Positions 54,011 to 63,746 of a stretch of 64,000 nt of DNA are shown in pieces. A model generated the notes under the pieces. The model was not told where the DNA came from, did no database searches, and worked only from the letters and a program-made list of their open reading frames with translations. Origin of the DNA: Hoylesella saccharolytica JCM 17484 (GTDB taxonomy: Bacteria > Bacteroidota > Bacteroidia > Bacteroidales > Bacteroidaceae). Within the stretch, counting starts at the first letter, position 1, and each line of letters opens with the position of its first letter. Both the position numbers and the translations under genes were made by a program. Where the stretch lies: the NCBI RefSeq assembly GCF_000614205.1, contig NZ_BAKN01000002.1, forward strand, positions 227,397 through 291,396. The letters run 5' to 3'.

Positions 54011-54949
54011 ATGGCAGAACACCACCATTGTGACTGTGGACACGAACACCACCATCACGAAACAGAAAGCAACAAGTATGAAGAGGCGTTGAACTTGTAT
54101 AAAATCAACCTCTCCGACGCTGATATTCAGGCAGCAGTAAAGAAAATTATCACCGAGAAAGTGCACGAAAACGATACTCCCGAAGTAAAGAAGTTTCTCT
54201 TCGGAAGCATCGAACTGACATCGCTCAACACCACCGATTCGGACGTTAGCATTATGGCTTTCACCGAGAAGGTGAATCGTTTCGATTCGGCATACCCCAA
54301 TTTTCCGCATGTAGCAGCCGTTTGTACCTATCCCTGTTTTGCTGAAGTGGTAAACGATACGCTGGAAGTAGACGGCGTAGAAATTACCTGCGTATCGGGC
54401 AGTTTCCCCTCTTCGCAAGCCCTTATCGAAGTAAAAGTGGCCGAAACAGCACTTGCTCTGAAAGACGGAGCCACCGAAATAGACATTGTTATGCCCGTAG
54501 GCAAGTTTCTTTCGGGTAATTATGCCGAGCTGTGCGAAGAGATTGCCGAGCTGAAACAGGTATGCGGTGAACACGCCATGAAGGTAATTTTGGAAACCGG
54601 CGACCTCAAAACAGCCGCCAACATCAAGAAAGCCGCCATTTTATCGATGTATGCCGGTGCCGATTATATCAAAACGTCTACCGGAAAAGAAAAGATTTCG
54701 GCCACGCCCGAAGCGGCTTATGTAATGTGTCAAGCTATCAAAGAGTATTACGAAAAGACGGGCATACAAATTGGTTTTAAACCTGCCGGAGGCATTAATA
54801 CCGTTATGGATGCCATTATTTACTACACCATCGTAAAAGAAGTGTTAGGCGAGAAATGGCTTACCAATAAATGGTTCAGGCTGGGTACAAGCAGATTGGC
54901 CAACATGTTGTTAAGCGAAATGACGGGCGAAGAGGTAAAATTCTTCTAA
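54011..54949 (+). CDS. deoC: Deoxyribose-phosphate aldolase with His/Cys-rich N-terminus
   Basis: A 312-residue aldolase splitting deoxyribose 5-phosphate to acetaldehyde and glyceraldehyde 3-phosphate. The Schiff-base Lys is K221 in GADYIKTSTGKE, with EIDIVMPVGKFLSGNY and LETGDLKTAANIKKA before it. The first ~15 residues, MAEHHHCDCGHEHHHHE, are a His/Cys cluster not needed by the fold and likely to bind a metal. The aldolase body begins near SNKYEEALNLY. Confidence 0.94.
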   Translation: MAEHHHCDCGHEHHHHETESNKYEEALNLYKINLSDADIQAAVKKIITEKVHENDTPEVKKFLFGSIELTSLNTTDSDVSIMAFTEKVNRFDSAYPNFPHVAAVCTYPCFAEVVNDTLEVDGVEITCVSGSFPSSQALIEVKVAETALALKDGATEIDIVMPVGKFLSGNYAELCEEIAELKQVCGEHAMKVILETGDLKTAANIKKAAILSMYAGADYIKTSTGKEKISATPEAAYVMCQAIKEYYEKTGIQIGFKPAGGINTVMDAIIYYTIVKEVLGEKWLTNKWFRLGTSRLANMLLSEMTGEEVKFF

Positions 54950-54994
54950 AAACCGCTATTCATAGATTGCCCCAAGCTAAAGAACCCGCATATA

Positions 54995-56383
54995 ATGAAC
55001 CCTTCTGCACGAACATTTACACTTATCGGACTCATCGTCTTTATTCTGCTGATGATGTATCAGCTGCCCACACTCTCGGTAGAAAACACGGAGCTGCGAC
55101 ACGTTAACCTGCTCAGTTCGATACTACCCGAGAAAAATGAAAAAGACATTGATGTGCTTCCAACCCCTGCACGCCCACAAATCACGGAGGCCAAAAACGC
55201 CAAAGGAGACACTATTCGCTTTAAAGAAAAATGGTCGAAAGGTGTTGAACCCATCGTAGATTATGCCAACGGAAACGACGGTGGAATGGATCATTTTTAC
55301 GAACAGCTGACCCAAGTGAAGACGTTAAATCGCCCGGTACGCATTGCTTACTATGGCGACTCGTACATAGAGGGCGACATTTTGACGAGCGATTTGCGTG
55401 AATTGTTTCAAAGCAACTATGGCGGCAACGGCGTAGGATGGGTAGATTGCGGGTCGGCAATGCTGCAAAACCGTCGTTCTATACGACAAAGACACAGCGG
55501 AATTACAGAATATGTAGTGGTAAAAAAGCCGTTCGACAAGGATAAACAGGGTATCAGCGAACGCTATTTTACCATCAGAGAAGGGGCCCGCGCACATACC
55601 GAAGGCACCCGTTATTATCCACACAGCACGAAGTGGACGGTATCTCGCCTATTCTTTTATACGCCCTCGTCGCTCACTGTTACCACAAGCATAGGACAGA
55701 AAAAAGCCACAACGCAATCGTTTCACGGTTCGCCGTCGGTACAAATGGCCGAAATAAAAGACACCACAAACACCATCAGCCACACATTCAGCCGCATCGG
55801 ACGCGGCACTTGCATCTATGGCTTGGCACTTGAAAGCGACAACGGCGTGATATTAGACAACTTCAGCGTGCGCGGTTCGCCCGGTGTTACACTGGCTAAC
55901 ATGCCTTTGCAACGCATGCAAGACTTCAACACATTTCGCCCCTACGACCTTATCGTGTTGCATTTCGGGCTCAACGTAGCTGTTCCGGGCAACCCTTTGA
56001 GTGTTATGCGCAACTATACCCGACGCATGAAAAGGGTTATTCAAAACATGAAAACAGCCTTTCCGCAAGCCTCTATCCTGGTTATGAGCGTACCCGACAG
56101 AGACCAACGCGCCACAGAAGGGTTTAAAACGATGAAAGAAGTAAAACAGCTGGTGGCTCTGCAAGAACAATTAGCCGCCGATACAAAGGTATGTTTTCTC
56201 AACTTTTATCAAGCTATGGGCGGTTCAGAAAGTGTAAGCAAGCTCGTAGAACGTAACATGGCGAACAAAGATTACACCCATTTGAGCTTTAAAGGAGGAC
56301 AAATTTTGGCGCAAAAGATATTCCCCTCGTTCAAAGAAGGGCTGCAAAATTATCAACGACGCAAAGCATTGGAACGGCAATGA
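54995..56383 (+). CDS. Membrane-anchored SGNH/GDSL hydrolase
   Basis: A 462-residue protein. One N-terminal membrane helix (FTLIGLIVFILLMMYQL) places the rest in the periplasm. The catalytic Ser is S123 in RIAYYGDSYIEGD; the Asp and His of block V are D426 and H429 (DYTHLSFKGG). A beta-rich insert lies between. It overlaps the MBOAT gene by four bases (ATGA). SGNH plus MBOAT pairs add acetyl groups to exported polysaccharides: the membrane protein passes the acetyl group and the SGNH protein transfers it. The target polymer is unknown. Confidence 0.88.
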   Translation: MNPSARTFTLIGLIVFILLMMYQLPTLSVENTELRHVNLLSSILPEKNEKDIDVLPTPARPQITEAKNAKGDTIRFKEKWSKGVEPIVDYANGNDGGMDHFYEQLTQVKTLNRPVRIAYYGDSYIEGDILTSDLRELFQSNYGGNGVGWVDCGSAMLQNRRSIRQRHSGITEYVVVKKPFDKDKQGISERYFTIREGARAHTEGTRYYPHSTKWTVSRLFFYTPSSLTVTTSIGQKKATTQSFHGSPSVQMAEIKDTTNTISHTFSRIGRGTCIYGLALESDNGVILDNFSVRGSPGVTLANMPLQRMQDFNTFRPYDLIVLHFGLNVAVPGNPLSVMRNYTRRMKRVIQNMKTAFPQASILVMSVPDRDQRATEGFKTMKEVKQLVALQEQLAADTKVCFLNFYQAMGGSESVSKLVERNMANKDYTHLSFKGGQILAQKIFPSFKEGLQNYQRRKALERQ

Positions 56384-57854
56384 TTGATAAACTGATTGAG
56401 GTACTGAGCTATAATCCCAAAGAGCCGATGATTTTTTCAAGCGGGCTCTTTCTACTTTTATTTCTTGGTTTCACTTTTATATATATGTGCTTGCAGAAAA
56501 AACTCACTGCAAGATTGCTCTTTGTTACCGCATTTTCTTATTATTTTTACTACAAAAGCAGCGGTATTTACTTCTTTCTGCTGGCAATTGTCACCGTAAG
56601 CGACTATTTGCTGGCGGGTGCCATCTATCGCAACAAAGAGAAAAAGGGGTTAAGAAAGTTTCTTGTTACGTTGAGTCTGCTCATTGATTTAGGACTTTTG
56701 GGGTATTTTAAGTACACCAACTTCTTCGCAGGAATGGTTGCACAGATGCTCGAATACAACTTCCAACCCTGGGATATCTTTCTACCCGTAGGCATAAGCT
56801 TCTTTACTTTTCAGAGTTTAAGTTATACCATCGACGTATATCGTGGTAATTTAAAGCCTCTACCCAGTATTTTAGACTACGCTTTTTACGTCTCTTTCTT
56901 TCCACAACTTGTGGCAGGCCCCATTGTTCGCGCATCCGATTTTGCCCCACAGATACGTAAACCCATCGTTATTACCAACGATATGTTTGCACGAGGGGTA
57001 TATTTTATCATGATTGGACTGTTTAAAAAGGCTGTTATCAGCGATTATATCAGTTTGAATTTTGTAGATCGCGTATTTGATAACCCTTCTCTTTACAGCG
57101 GTTTAGAAAACCTTCTGGGCATTTACGCTACGCCATGCAGATTTATTGCGACTTTTCGGGCTACTCGGATATGGCCATCGGCATTGCACTTTTACTGGGT
57201 TTTCACTTTCCACTCAACTTTAATGCCCCCTACTCTGCCATCAGTATCACCGATTTTTGGCGTCGTTGGCACATCTCTTTATCTACTTGGATACGCGATT
57301 ATATCTATATTTCGCTGGGCGGAAACCGCAAAGGAAAGGTCAGACAGTACTTTAACCTTATCCTAACCATGCTTCTCGGCGGTCTTTGGCACGGCGCAAG
57401 CCTTAACTTTATTGCGTGGGGAGGCATGCACGGAGTAGCTTTGGCTACGCATAAAGTATTTTCGACAGGCATTTTGAAGCATAAACGCGACTACAAAAGC
57501 AAAGGTATCCGCCGCATTTTCGGTGTGTTTATCACCTTTAACTTTGTGTGTTTTACATGGCTATTCTTCCGTAACACCTCGTTTGATACAAGCATTGTGA
57601 TGCTGAACCGTATTATTTACGAGTTTCATCCCGAGCTTTTTCTGCAGCTCATCGACGGCTATAAGTATGTGTTTGCGCTGATGTTGCTGGGTTATATCAC
57701 GCATTTTATTCCCAATCGGTGGCAAGAAGGCATCATATCGGGCATCAAACGCACCAATGTTGTGATAGATGCCCTGCTCATTGTTATCGTTATTTATATT
57801 GTTATTCAAGTGAAAAGCAGCGCTATTCAGCCATTTATCTACTTCCAATTTTAG
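56380..57854 (+). pseudogene. MBOAT O-acyltransferase (AlgI/DltB-like), frame broken by one base
   Basis: A multi-pass acyltransferase. The first frame carries GYFKYTNFFAGM, LPVGISFFTFQSLSYTIDVYRG and FPQLVAGPIVRASDFAPQI; the second, from about 57129, carries YAMQIYCDFSGYSDMAIGIALLLGFHFPLNFNAPY, FWRRWHISLSTWIRDYIYISLGG and LLGGLWHGASLNFIAWGGMHG (catalytic His). One base is missing between 57128 and 57129, after LGIYA. Adding it gives 1476 nt, 491 residues, the normal length. It overlaps the SGNH gene by four bases. Confidence 0.9.
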
Positions 57855-57938
57855 AGGAAAGGAAGAGCTTCTATCTGCTTTTTGCCGCACGCTTCTTGAT
57901 TACACAGGCTATCCAAACAAAATAATTTTATACTGAAA

Positions 57939-59051
57939 ATGAAAAAGACAAGAGGCAAAAGTAAAGATTTCGGCAGCTTTGCAGTACTATCCGGCTATAC
58001 AATATCTTTGTGTTCGGCACTTGTAATAGGACTTTTGGAGCTGTCGTGCAGTCGTTCTAAAAGTCCGGACACACTTCTTACACTGAATGACAGTGCGCAA
58101 TTGGCACGCGATACCATCGCTGCCGACCATGTATTTTATCTGACACGAGGCATTGGGTTTAAAGGTCGCGAGACGCCACAGTTCAGGTGTAGCGATGTGT
58201 TGGGGCGTAATTGCAACACCGAACAGTTGGAATGGCTGGCGCGTAATGATAGCTCGTATATCGTCAGACTGTGTGCTTACCGACAGCTTAGACGACAATC
58301 AGGACAGTATGCGGTAGCCATTTTTCGTGAGTTTTTCCGTGATACAACATCTGTAAAATCGCAGTCGGGCTGCTGTGGCAGCACCTCTCCCTATGGCGAA
58401 GCACTTCAATCTATCAACACTTTCGACCGCAACACATCACCGCTTACCATCGAACAGCAAAATACCATAGACAGTTTGCTCTTTTTTGAAAACGCAAATG
58501 CAGAACCGCTCACCAATCCTTACTTTCTCGAAGACCTGCAACCGCTACCGCTCTACTACCCTATCATCAGACGCGAGATGCGCAAAGGCAACTATGCACC
58601 GGTTGTTTTGCTGGCTAAATACAAGCAGAATAGTGACTTTCCACTTATCAATGCTGCACTGCAAAAGTGTTATCAAGACCGTTATAAAGATGCGGGAATG
58701 TGCCTGCAAGCCATCAATTGCTGGCCGAATGTAAGATTTCAATGGTTCGTGAAACGCATCTCGCAAGACTTTTTCAAAGAAAACACCGCCGGAATAGCAC
58801 TCGACGAACTGCTTTCTGTACTACTTTGCTACCCCGAACCTTGGAGTTACGAACTAATTGAACGCTTAGCGGCAGGCAAATATCCTGATGCAGAATACAC
58901 CCATTTCGGCATTACACTGAAAGAACTGTACGAAAAACGTCCACATCCATTCTTCAAACCGCTTTACAAAAAGTATGCTGTACACATCAAAATACATCCC
59001 GTTAAAGATGGAAAGATGGTGATTATTGAAGATAAAAATGATAAATTATAA
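57939..59051 (+). CDS. Unknown membrane-associated protein after the acetylation pair
   Basis: A 370-residue protein. A hydrophobic segment near 12-32 (FAVLSGYTISLCSALVIGLLEL) suggests a membrane anchor or uncleaved signal; the following Cys lacks a good lipobox. The body is alpha-rich and has helical pairs reminiscent of HEAT-like repeats (RNDSSYIVRLCAYRQLRRQSGQYAVAIFREFFRD), without a recognised family. It carries a Cys-rich loop (KSQSGCCGSTS). It starts 84 bases after the MBOAT gene on the same strand; a link to polysaccharide acetylation is only positional. Confidence 0.5.
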   Translation: MKKTRGKSKDFGSFAVLSGYTISLCSALVIGLLELSCSRSKSPDTLLTLNDSAQLARDTIAADHVFYLTRGIGFKGRETPQFRCSDVLGRNCNTEQLEWLARNDSSYIVRLCAYRQLRRQSGQYAVAIFREFFRDTTSVKSQSGCCGSTSPYGEALQSINTFDRNTSPLTIEQQNTIDSLLFFENANAEPLTNPYFLEDLQPLPLYYPIIRREMRKGNYAPVVLLAKYKQNSDFPLINAALQKCYQDRYKDAGMCLQAINCWPNVRFQWFVKRISQDFFKENTAGIALDELLSVLLCYPEPWSYELIERLAAGKYPDAEYTHFGITLKELYEKRPHPFFKPLYKKYAVHIKIHPVKDGKMVIIEDKNDKL

Positions 59052-59282
59052 TGCGATAGAAAGTTTTGTAATTGATTGTTATACAGAATATTTAAATAGA
59101 ACGCTCGTTAAAAACTTGATGTTTCGGGTTTTAAAAAGCTAAGATTTCTATTATCCGTTGCAGCTCATCAACTTATTAGTGCTGAAAATGGAAGAGAAAA
59201 CAACCCTATAAACACGCATTATAGGCTCTATAACATATATTTTGGAGGTCATCAATCAAGTGTTTAACCACAGAACAAAATA

Positions 59283-59310
59283 AAAACAGCTCACATATGT
59301 GAGCTGTTTT
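59283..59310. terminator. Perfect palindrome terminator between convergent genes
   Basis: AAAACAGCTCACAT pairs exactly with ATGTGAGCTGTTTT, giving a 28-bp palindrome with A/T tracts at both ends, two bases from the polyprenyl synthase stop. It can serve both convergent transcripts. Confidence 0.75.
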
Positions 59311-59312
59311 AC

Positions 59313-60290
59313 TTAGTTTTTCCTATCAATAATAAAATCGACATACGCGGTAAGAGCAACTTTTAAGGCGTCGTCGGTTATACGTTTTTCGATAAAATTC
59401 AGAGCCAGACGCCGGCATTCAGCCATCTTTTGTTCAGCATATTCGATACCACCGTTTGCCTTTGTGAAGTCAACAAGACGTGCTATCTCATCCGAACGCA
59501 CACTGCGCGCCTTTACTTTATGCGCTAAGGCCAGCATTTCTTCGTTTTTTGTACTGTTAAGCGCATAGATCACAGGCAGTGTAAGCTTACCTTCCGCCAT
59601 ATCATTGCCCGTTGGTTTCCCGATTTCTCTTGAATCGAAATAGTCAAAAATATCATCGCGTATCTGGAAAATGATACCGATATTGCTACCAAAAGCACGC
59701 GCTTCTTCTATCACTTGCGCATCTGCTCCGCCCGCCTTAACGCCTATCACGGCACAAGACTCGAATAATGCGGCGGTTTTCTGACGTATAACTTGATAAT
59801 AAACATCTTCAGAAATGTCTTGATTATCAATGTTGGTAAGCTGTAAAATTTCGCCATTAGAAAGCGTTCTACCCAACTCGGCGAGATCGCGAACAATATC
59901 CGACGAATTGGTCAGCGCAATACTAAGCAATGCAGTCGAAAGAATATAGTCGCCAACAAGCACTGCGACCTTATTATTATACGAAGCATTGACCGACGCT
60001 TGACCTCTTCGTTCACCGCTTTCGTCTACCACATCATCGTGAACAAGACTGGCAGTGTGTAGCAATTCCAAACCAATGGCAGCATACTGAGCCACAGAAG
60101 TAACCCCGCCAAAGCTCTTTGCTAACAGTAAAATAAGAATAGGCCGCATGCGTTTACCGCCTTTATTCCTGATATGCTCTAAGGCCTGAGCCAATAATCC
60201 GTCTGTATGAGTAAGCGTTTCATTAAATAATGAAACAAGGTCTTCAAGTTCTTTTTCTATCGGTTTTTGTATCAACGATAAATAATCCAT
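59313..60290 (-). CDS. Trans-polyprenyl diphosphate synthase
   Basis: A 325-residue prenyltransferase. The first aspartate-rich motif is LVHDDVVDES and the second FQIRDDIFDYFD, with GGKRMRPILILLLA before the first, binding the allylic and isopentenyl substrates. Residues before DDVVD (LELLHTASLVH) suggest a long-chain product; it probably makes the menaquinone side chain (octaprenyl-type). It is divergent from polA with 85 bases between the starts. Confidence 0.92.
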   Translation of the reverse strand: MDYLSLIQKPIEKELEDLVSLFNETLTHTDGLLAQALEHIRNKGGKRMRPILILLLAKSFGGVTSVAQYAAIGLELLHTASLVHDDVVDESGERRGQASVNASYNNKVAVLVGDYILSTALLSIALTNSSDIVRDLAELGRTLSNGEILQLTNIDNQDISEDVYYQVIRQKTAALFESCAVIGVKAGGADAQVIEEARAFGSNIGIIFQIRDDIFDYFDSREIGKPTGNDMAEGKLTLPVIYALNSTKNEEMLALAHKVKARSVRSDEIARLVDFTKANGGIEYAEQKMAECRRLALNFIEKRITDDALKVALTAYVDFIIDRKN

Positions 60291-60375
60291 TATCTCAAAT
60301 TTGCGACAAATTTACAGAATTAATCGCTATCTTTCTTCATTTTTTCGTAATTTTACGCGATATAACCGTTTAATT

Positions 60376-63138
60376 ATGAACAAATTATTCCTTATTGACG
60401 CCTATGCGTTAATATATCGATCGTACTATGCCTTTATCAATAATCCCCGTATCAACTCCAAAGGATTGAATACTTCAGCCGTTATGGGCTTTTGCAACAC
60501 CCTGAACGAAGTACTTACAAAAGAAAATCCTACACATATCGGAGTGGCTTTTGACCACGGATTGACCTTCCGCAACGAAGCTTTCCCACAATATAAAGCA
60601 CAACGCGAAACCACTCCCGAAGACATTAAGCGGTCGGTTCCTATCATTAAGCAGATTTTAGAAGCTTACCACATCCCCATTTTACAGGTAGATGGCTTCG
60701 AGGCCGACGACGTAATAGGTACACTGGCCATAAAAGCAGGAGCCGCAGGAACAGACACTTATATGCTCACACCTGATAAAGACTACGGTCAGTTGGTGCG
60801 TAACAATGTCTATATGTTTTGCCCCCGACACGGCGGAGGGTACGAAACACTGGGCGAAAAAGAAATCAATGCAAAGTATAATATCACATCTCCACTTCAG
60901 GTTATCGACCTTTTGGCACTCATGGGCGACTCTGCAGATAACTTTCCGGGTTGTCCCGGCGTGGGAGAGAAAACCGCCATCAAGCTGATTAACGAATTTG
61001 GAAGTGTTGAACAACTGCTCAACAGAACCGATGAGCTGAAAGGAAAGATGCGCGAAAAAGTGGAAGCGGCGGTTGAAGACATCAAGATGTCGAAATTTTT
61101 GGCCACCATTCGAACCGACGTTCCTATCGAACTCAATCTCGACGATTTGAAATTGACAAGTCCGAACATCACCGAATTGGAAAAAATTTTTACCGAACTG
61201 GAGTTTAAAAGTTTTGTTAACCGATTGTTAAACAAAAGTGAAAACAAACCAAAAAGCGTAAACAGACAACTCAATTTCTTTGAAGAATTTACGCCCGAAC
61301 ATACAGACGAGCCGAAAAAAACGAGCTATCAGACGTTAGAAAGCACACAACACGTCTATAAACTCATTGAAAATCAAGAAGATATAAACAAAATTCTTTC
61401 TCTTTTCTTTACAAAACGAATTCTCAGTTTAGACACAGAAACCACTTCAACCAACCCCATTGAGGCAGAATTAGTTGGTTTAAGCTTTGCCGTTGAAGAA
61501 AAAGAGGCTTTTTATGTACCTATCCCTGCCGAAAGAGAAGAAGCTCAAAAAATAGTCAATCTTTTTAAACCCATCTACGAAAACGAGAATATTGTGAAGG
61601 TGGGACAAAATATAAAGTACGACCTTGAGGTGCTTCACAACTACGGAGTTAAACTTAAAGGGCAACTCTTCGACACGATGATAGCTCATTACCTCATTCA
61701 ACCCGAGTTGCGACATAACATGGATTACATGGCCGAAGTTTATTTAGGCTATCAAACTATACACATTGACCAGCTTATCGGACCACGGGGAAAGAACCAA
61801 AAAAGCATGCGCGACCTTCCTCCAACTGCTGTTTACGAGTATGCCTGCGAAGATGCCGACATCACATTACGCCTCAAAAACCTGCTCGAACCTAAACTGC
61901 AAGAAGCGGGTTTAACAGAACTTTTCTACCAAATAGAAATGCCGTTGGTACCCGTTCTGGCCGAAATGGAACTTAACGGCGTACGCATCGACACCCATGC
62001 ACTGAAAGAAACGTCAGAAATTTTTACCTGGAGAATGCACAAACTCGAGCAAAGCATTTACTCATTAGCGGGTAAAGAGTTCAACATTTCATCGCCCAAG
62101 CAGGTGGGCGACATTCTTTTCGGCGAAATGAAAATCATCGAAATGCCCAAGAAAACCAAAACCGGACAATATGTTACCAGCGAAGAAGTGCTGCAACAAT
62201 TGCGCGGAAAGCATCACATTGTTGCCCACATCTTAGATTACAGAGCCTTAAAAAAGCTACTCGGAACATACGTCGACGCTCTACCTAAGCTGATTAACCC
62301 ACGCACCGGACATATTCACACCTCGTTTAACCAAACCATTACGGTCACAGGGCGCCTTTCTTCGAGCGCTCCCAACCTACAAAACATCCCTGTAAGAGGT
62401 GAAGACGGAAAAGAAGTACGCAAGTGTTTCATCCCCGAAGAAGGGTGTGAGTTTTTTTCGGCAGACTACAGTCAGATTGAACTTCGTGTGATGGCACACC
62501 TCAGTCAGGATGAAAATATGCTCAAAGCTTTCCGAGAAGACTACGACATTCACGCCGCAACAGCTGCCCAAATCTACGGAAAAGCCGTTGAAGAGGTTAC
62601 TCGCGACGAGCGTACAAAGGCCAAACGAGCCAATTTCGGCATTATCTACGGCATCACCGCCTCTGGTTTGGCCGACCGACTGGACATTGATCGCACTGAA
62701 GCCAAACAACTTATCGATGGTTATTTCGCCATGTATCCGCGCGTACACGATTATATGGAACAGTCAAAAGAGTTTGCACGTACGCACGGATACGTGGAAA
62801 CCTTCTTTCACCGACGCCGTTATCTGCCGGACATCAATAGCGGTAACAGAATCGTTCGCGGTGTTGCAGAGCGCAATGCCATCAATGCACCCATACAAGG
62901 ATCGGCTGCCGACATCATCAAAGTGGCGATGGTGCGCATTTATCAACGCTTCCGCAGAGAGCATATTCGTAGTAAAATGATACTGCAAGTGCACGACGAA
63001 CTTAATTTCAGCGTATTTCCTGAAGAGAAAACGCAGGTTGAACGCATCGTAATCGAAGAGATGCAGGCTGCTTATCCCCTATCTGTTCCGTTGGTTGCAG
63101 ACAGCGGATGGGGTAAAAACTGGCTCGAAGCACATTGA
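60376..63138 (+). CDS. polA: DNA polymerase I
   Basis: A 920-residue polymerase. The ATG at 60376 (MNKLFLIDAYALIYRSYYAF) was preferred over an upstream in-frame start that adds 25 unconserved residues. The 5'-3' exonuclease (1-300) includes DGFEADDVIGTLA and GDSADNFPGCPGVGEKTA. The 3'-5' exonuclease keeps its acidic residues (LSLDTETTSTNP, KYDLEVL), so proofreading should work. The polymerase domain has DYSQIELRVMAHLS, RRYLPDINSGN and VHDELNF. It is transcribed divergently from the prenyl synthase. Confidence 0.97.
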   Translation: MNKLFLIDAYALIYRSYYAFINNPRINSKGLNTSAVMGFCNTLNEVLTKENPTHIGVAFDHGLTFRNEAFPQYKAQRETTPEDIKRSVPIIKQILEAYHIPILQVDGFEADDVIGTLAIKAGAAGTDTYMLTPDKDYGQLVRNNVYMFCPRHGGGYETLGEKEINAKYNITSPLQVIDLLALMGDSADNFPGCPGVGEKTAIKLINEFGSVEQLLNRTDELKGKMREKVEAAVEDIKMSKFLATIRTDVPIELNLDDLKLTSPNITELEKIFTELEFKSFVNRLLNKSENKPKSVNRQLNFFEEFTPEHTDEPKKTSYQTLESTQHVYKLIENQEDINKILSLFFTKRILSLDTETTSTNPIEAELVGLSFAVEEKEAFYVPIPAEREEAQKIVNLFKPIYENENIVKVGQNIKYDLEVLHNYGVKLKGQLFDTMIAHYLIQPELRHNMDYMAEVYLGYQTIHIDQLIGPRGKNQKSMRDLPPTAVYEYACEDADITLRLKNLLEPKLQEAGLTELFYQIEMPLVPVLAEMELNGVRIDTHALKETSEIFTWRMHKLEQSIYSLAGKEFNISSPKQVGDILFGEMKIIEMPKKTKTGQYVTSEEVLQQLRGKHHIVAHILDYRALKKLLGTYVDALPKLINPRTGHIHTSFNQTITVTGRLSSSAPNLQNIPVRGEDGKEVRKCFIPEEGCEFFSADYSQIELRVMAHLSQDENMLKAFREDYDIHAATAAQIYGKAVEEVTRDERTKAKRANFGIIYGITASGLADRLDIDRTEAKQLIDGYFAMYPRVHDYMEQSKEFARTHGYVETFFHRRRYLPDINSGNRIVRGVAERNAINAPIQGSAADIIKVAMVRIYQRFRREHIRSKMILQVHDELNFSVFPEEKTQVERIVIEEMQAAYPLSVPLVADSGWGKNWLEAH

Positions 63139-63179
63139 GAAAGCAGAAAAAATAAATTATAAACGATAAATATGACCTA

Positions 63180-63342
63180 TGCTCGGGTATAAGCTATCCC
63201 CTCTCTATCTCCCCTTTACAAGGGGAGAGGTGTGCTGCATTATTACTCAAAAGGTTATCAGGTAACGAACTCTACACATTGCAAAGCAGAAACTCAACAC
63301 ATCCCTCACCTTAAAAAAGGGGAGGTTAGGAGGGGATGTAAA
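63180..63342. repeat. Interspersed repeat, short form
   Basis: Begins GCTCGGGTATAAGCTATCCC, carries TCTCCCCTTTACAAGGGGAG (a fold-back), and ends GGAGGTTAGGAGGGGATGTA, the closing sequence of the long copies; the middle of the long form is absent. Confidence 0.75.
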
Positions 63343-63643
63343 AACGAAGAAGCATCGCAAAAAAGGTAGAAATACATCCTTAAAGATAACCAAATAATTA
63401 CTGTTACCATCTTTTTTCCACCGAGTTCACTAATTCTACCATAACACACAAATATTAACAAAAACGTTAAAAACGAGAAGATAAAAAACGTCCATAATTG
63501 CATTATAGGCAAAAAGTTTTTCCAAGGGGGCGAAAAACGACATTCTCGTGCAGTTGAACAGTAAACAAGTAAGCCGTTTATTATCAATTAATTATATTTC
63601 TCCTCTATTTTTTTAGCCCTTTATTACCCCACATTTCACCCCT

Positions 63644-63746
63644 AAAAGCATAGGTTTTTACTTGCAAAAGCTATGCTTTTGAGCTGCGAAAGCTATGTTT
63701 TTGCCATATAAAAGCTATGCTTTTGCAAACCAAATGCTTCTATAAA
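63644..63746. repeat. 22-bp-period array, copy 6 (five units)
   Basis: Cores at 63644, 63666, 63688, 63710 and 63732: AAAAGCATAGGTTTT, AAAAGCTATGCTTTT, GAAAGCTATGTTTTT, AAAAGCTATGCTTTT, AAATGCTTCTATAAA (degenerate). Linkers are 7 bp throughout. Confidence 0.9.

Noticed and set aside
13383..63746. The six 22-bp arrays as CRISPR arrays
   Set aside because: The conserved core is only 15 bp and the variable part 7 bp, too short for repeat and spacer; units vary and flip orientation, and no cas gene is visible.
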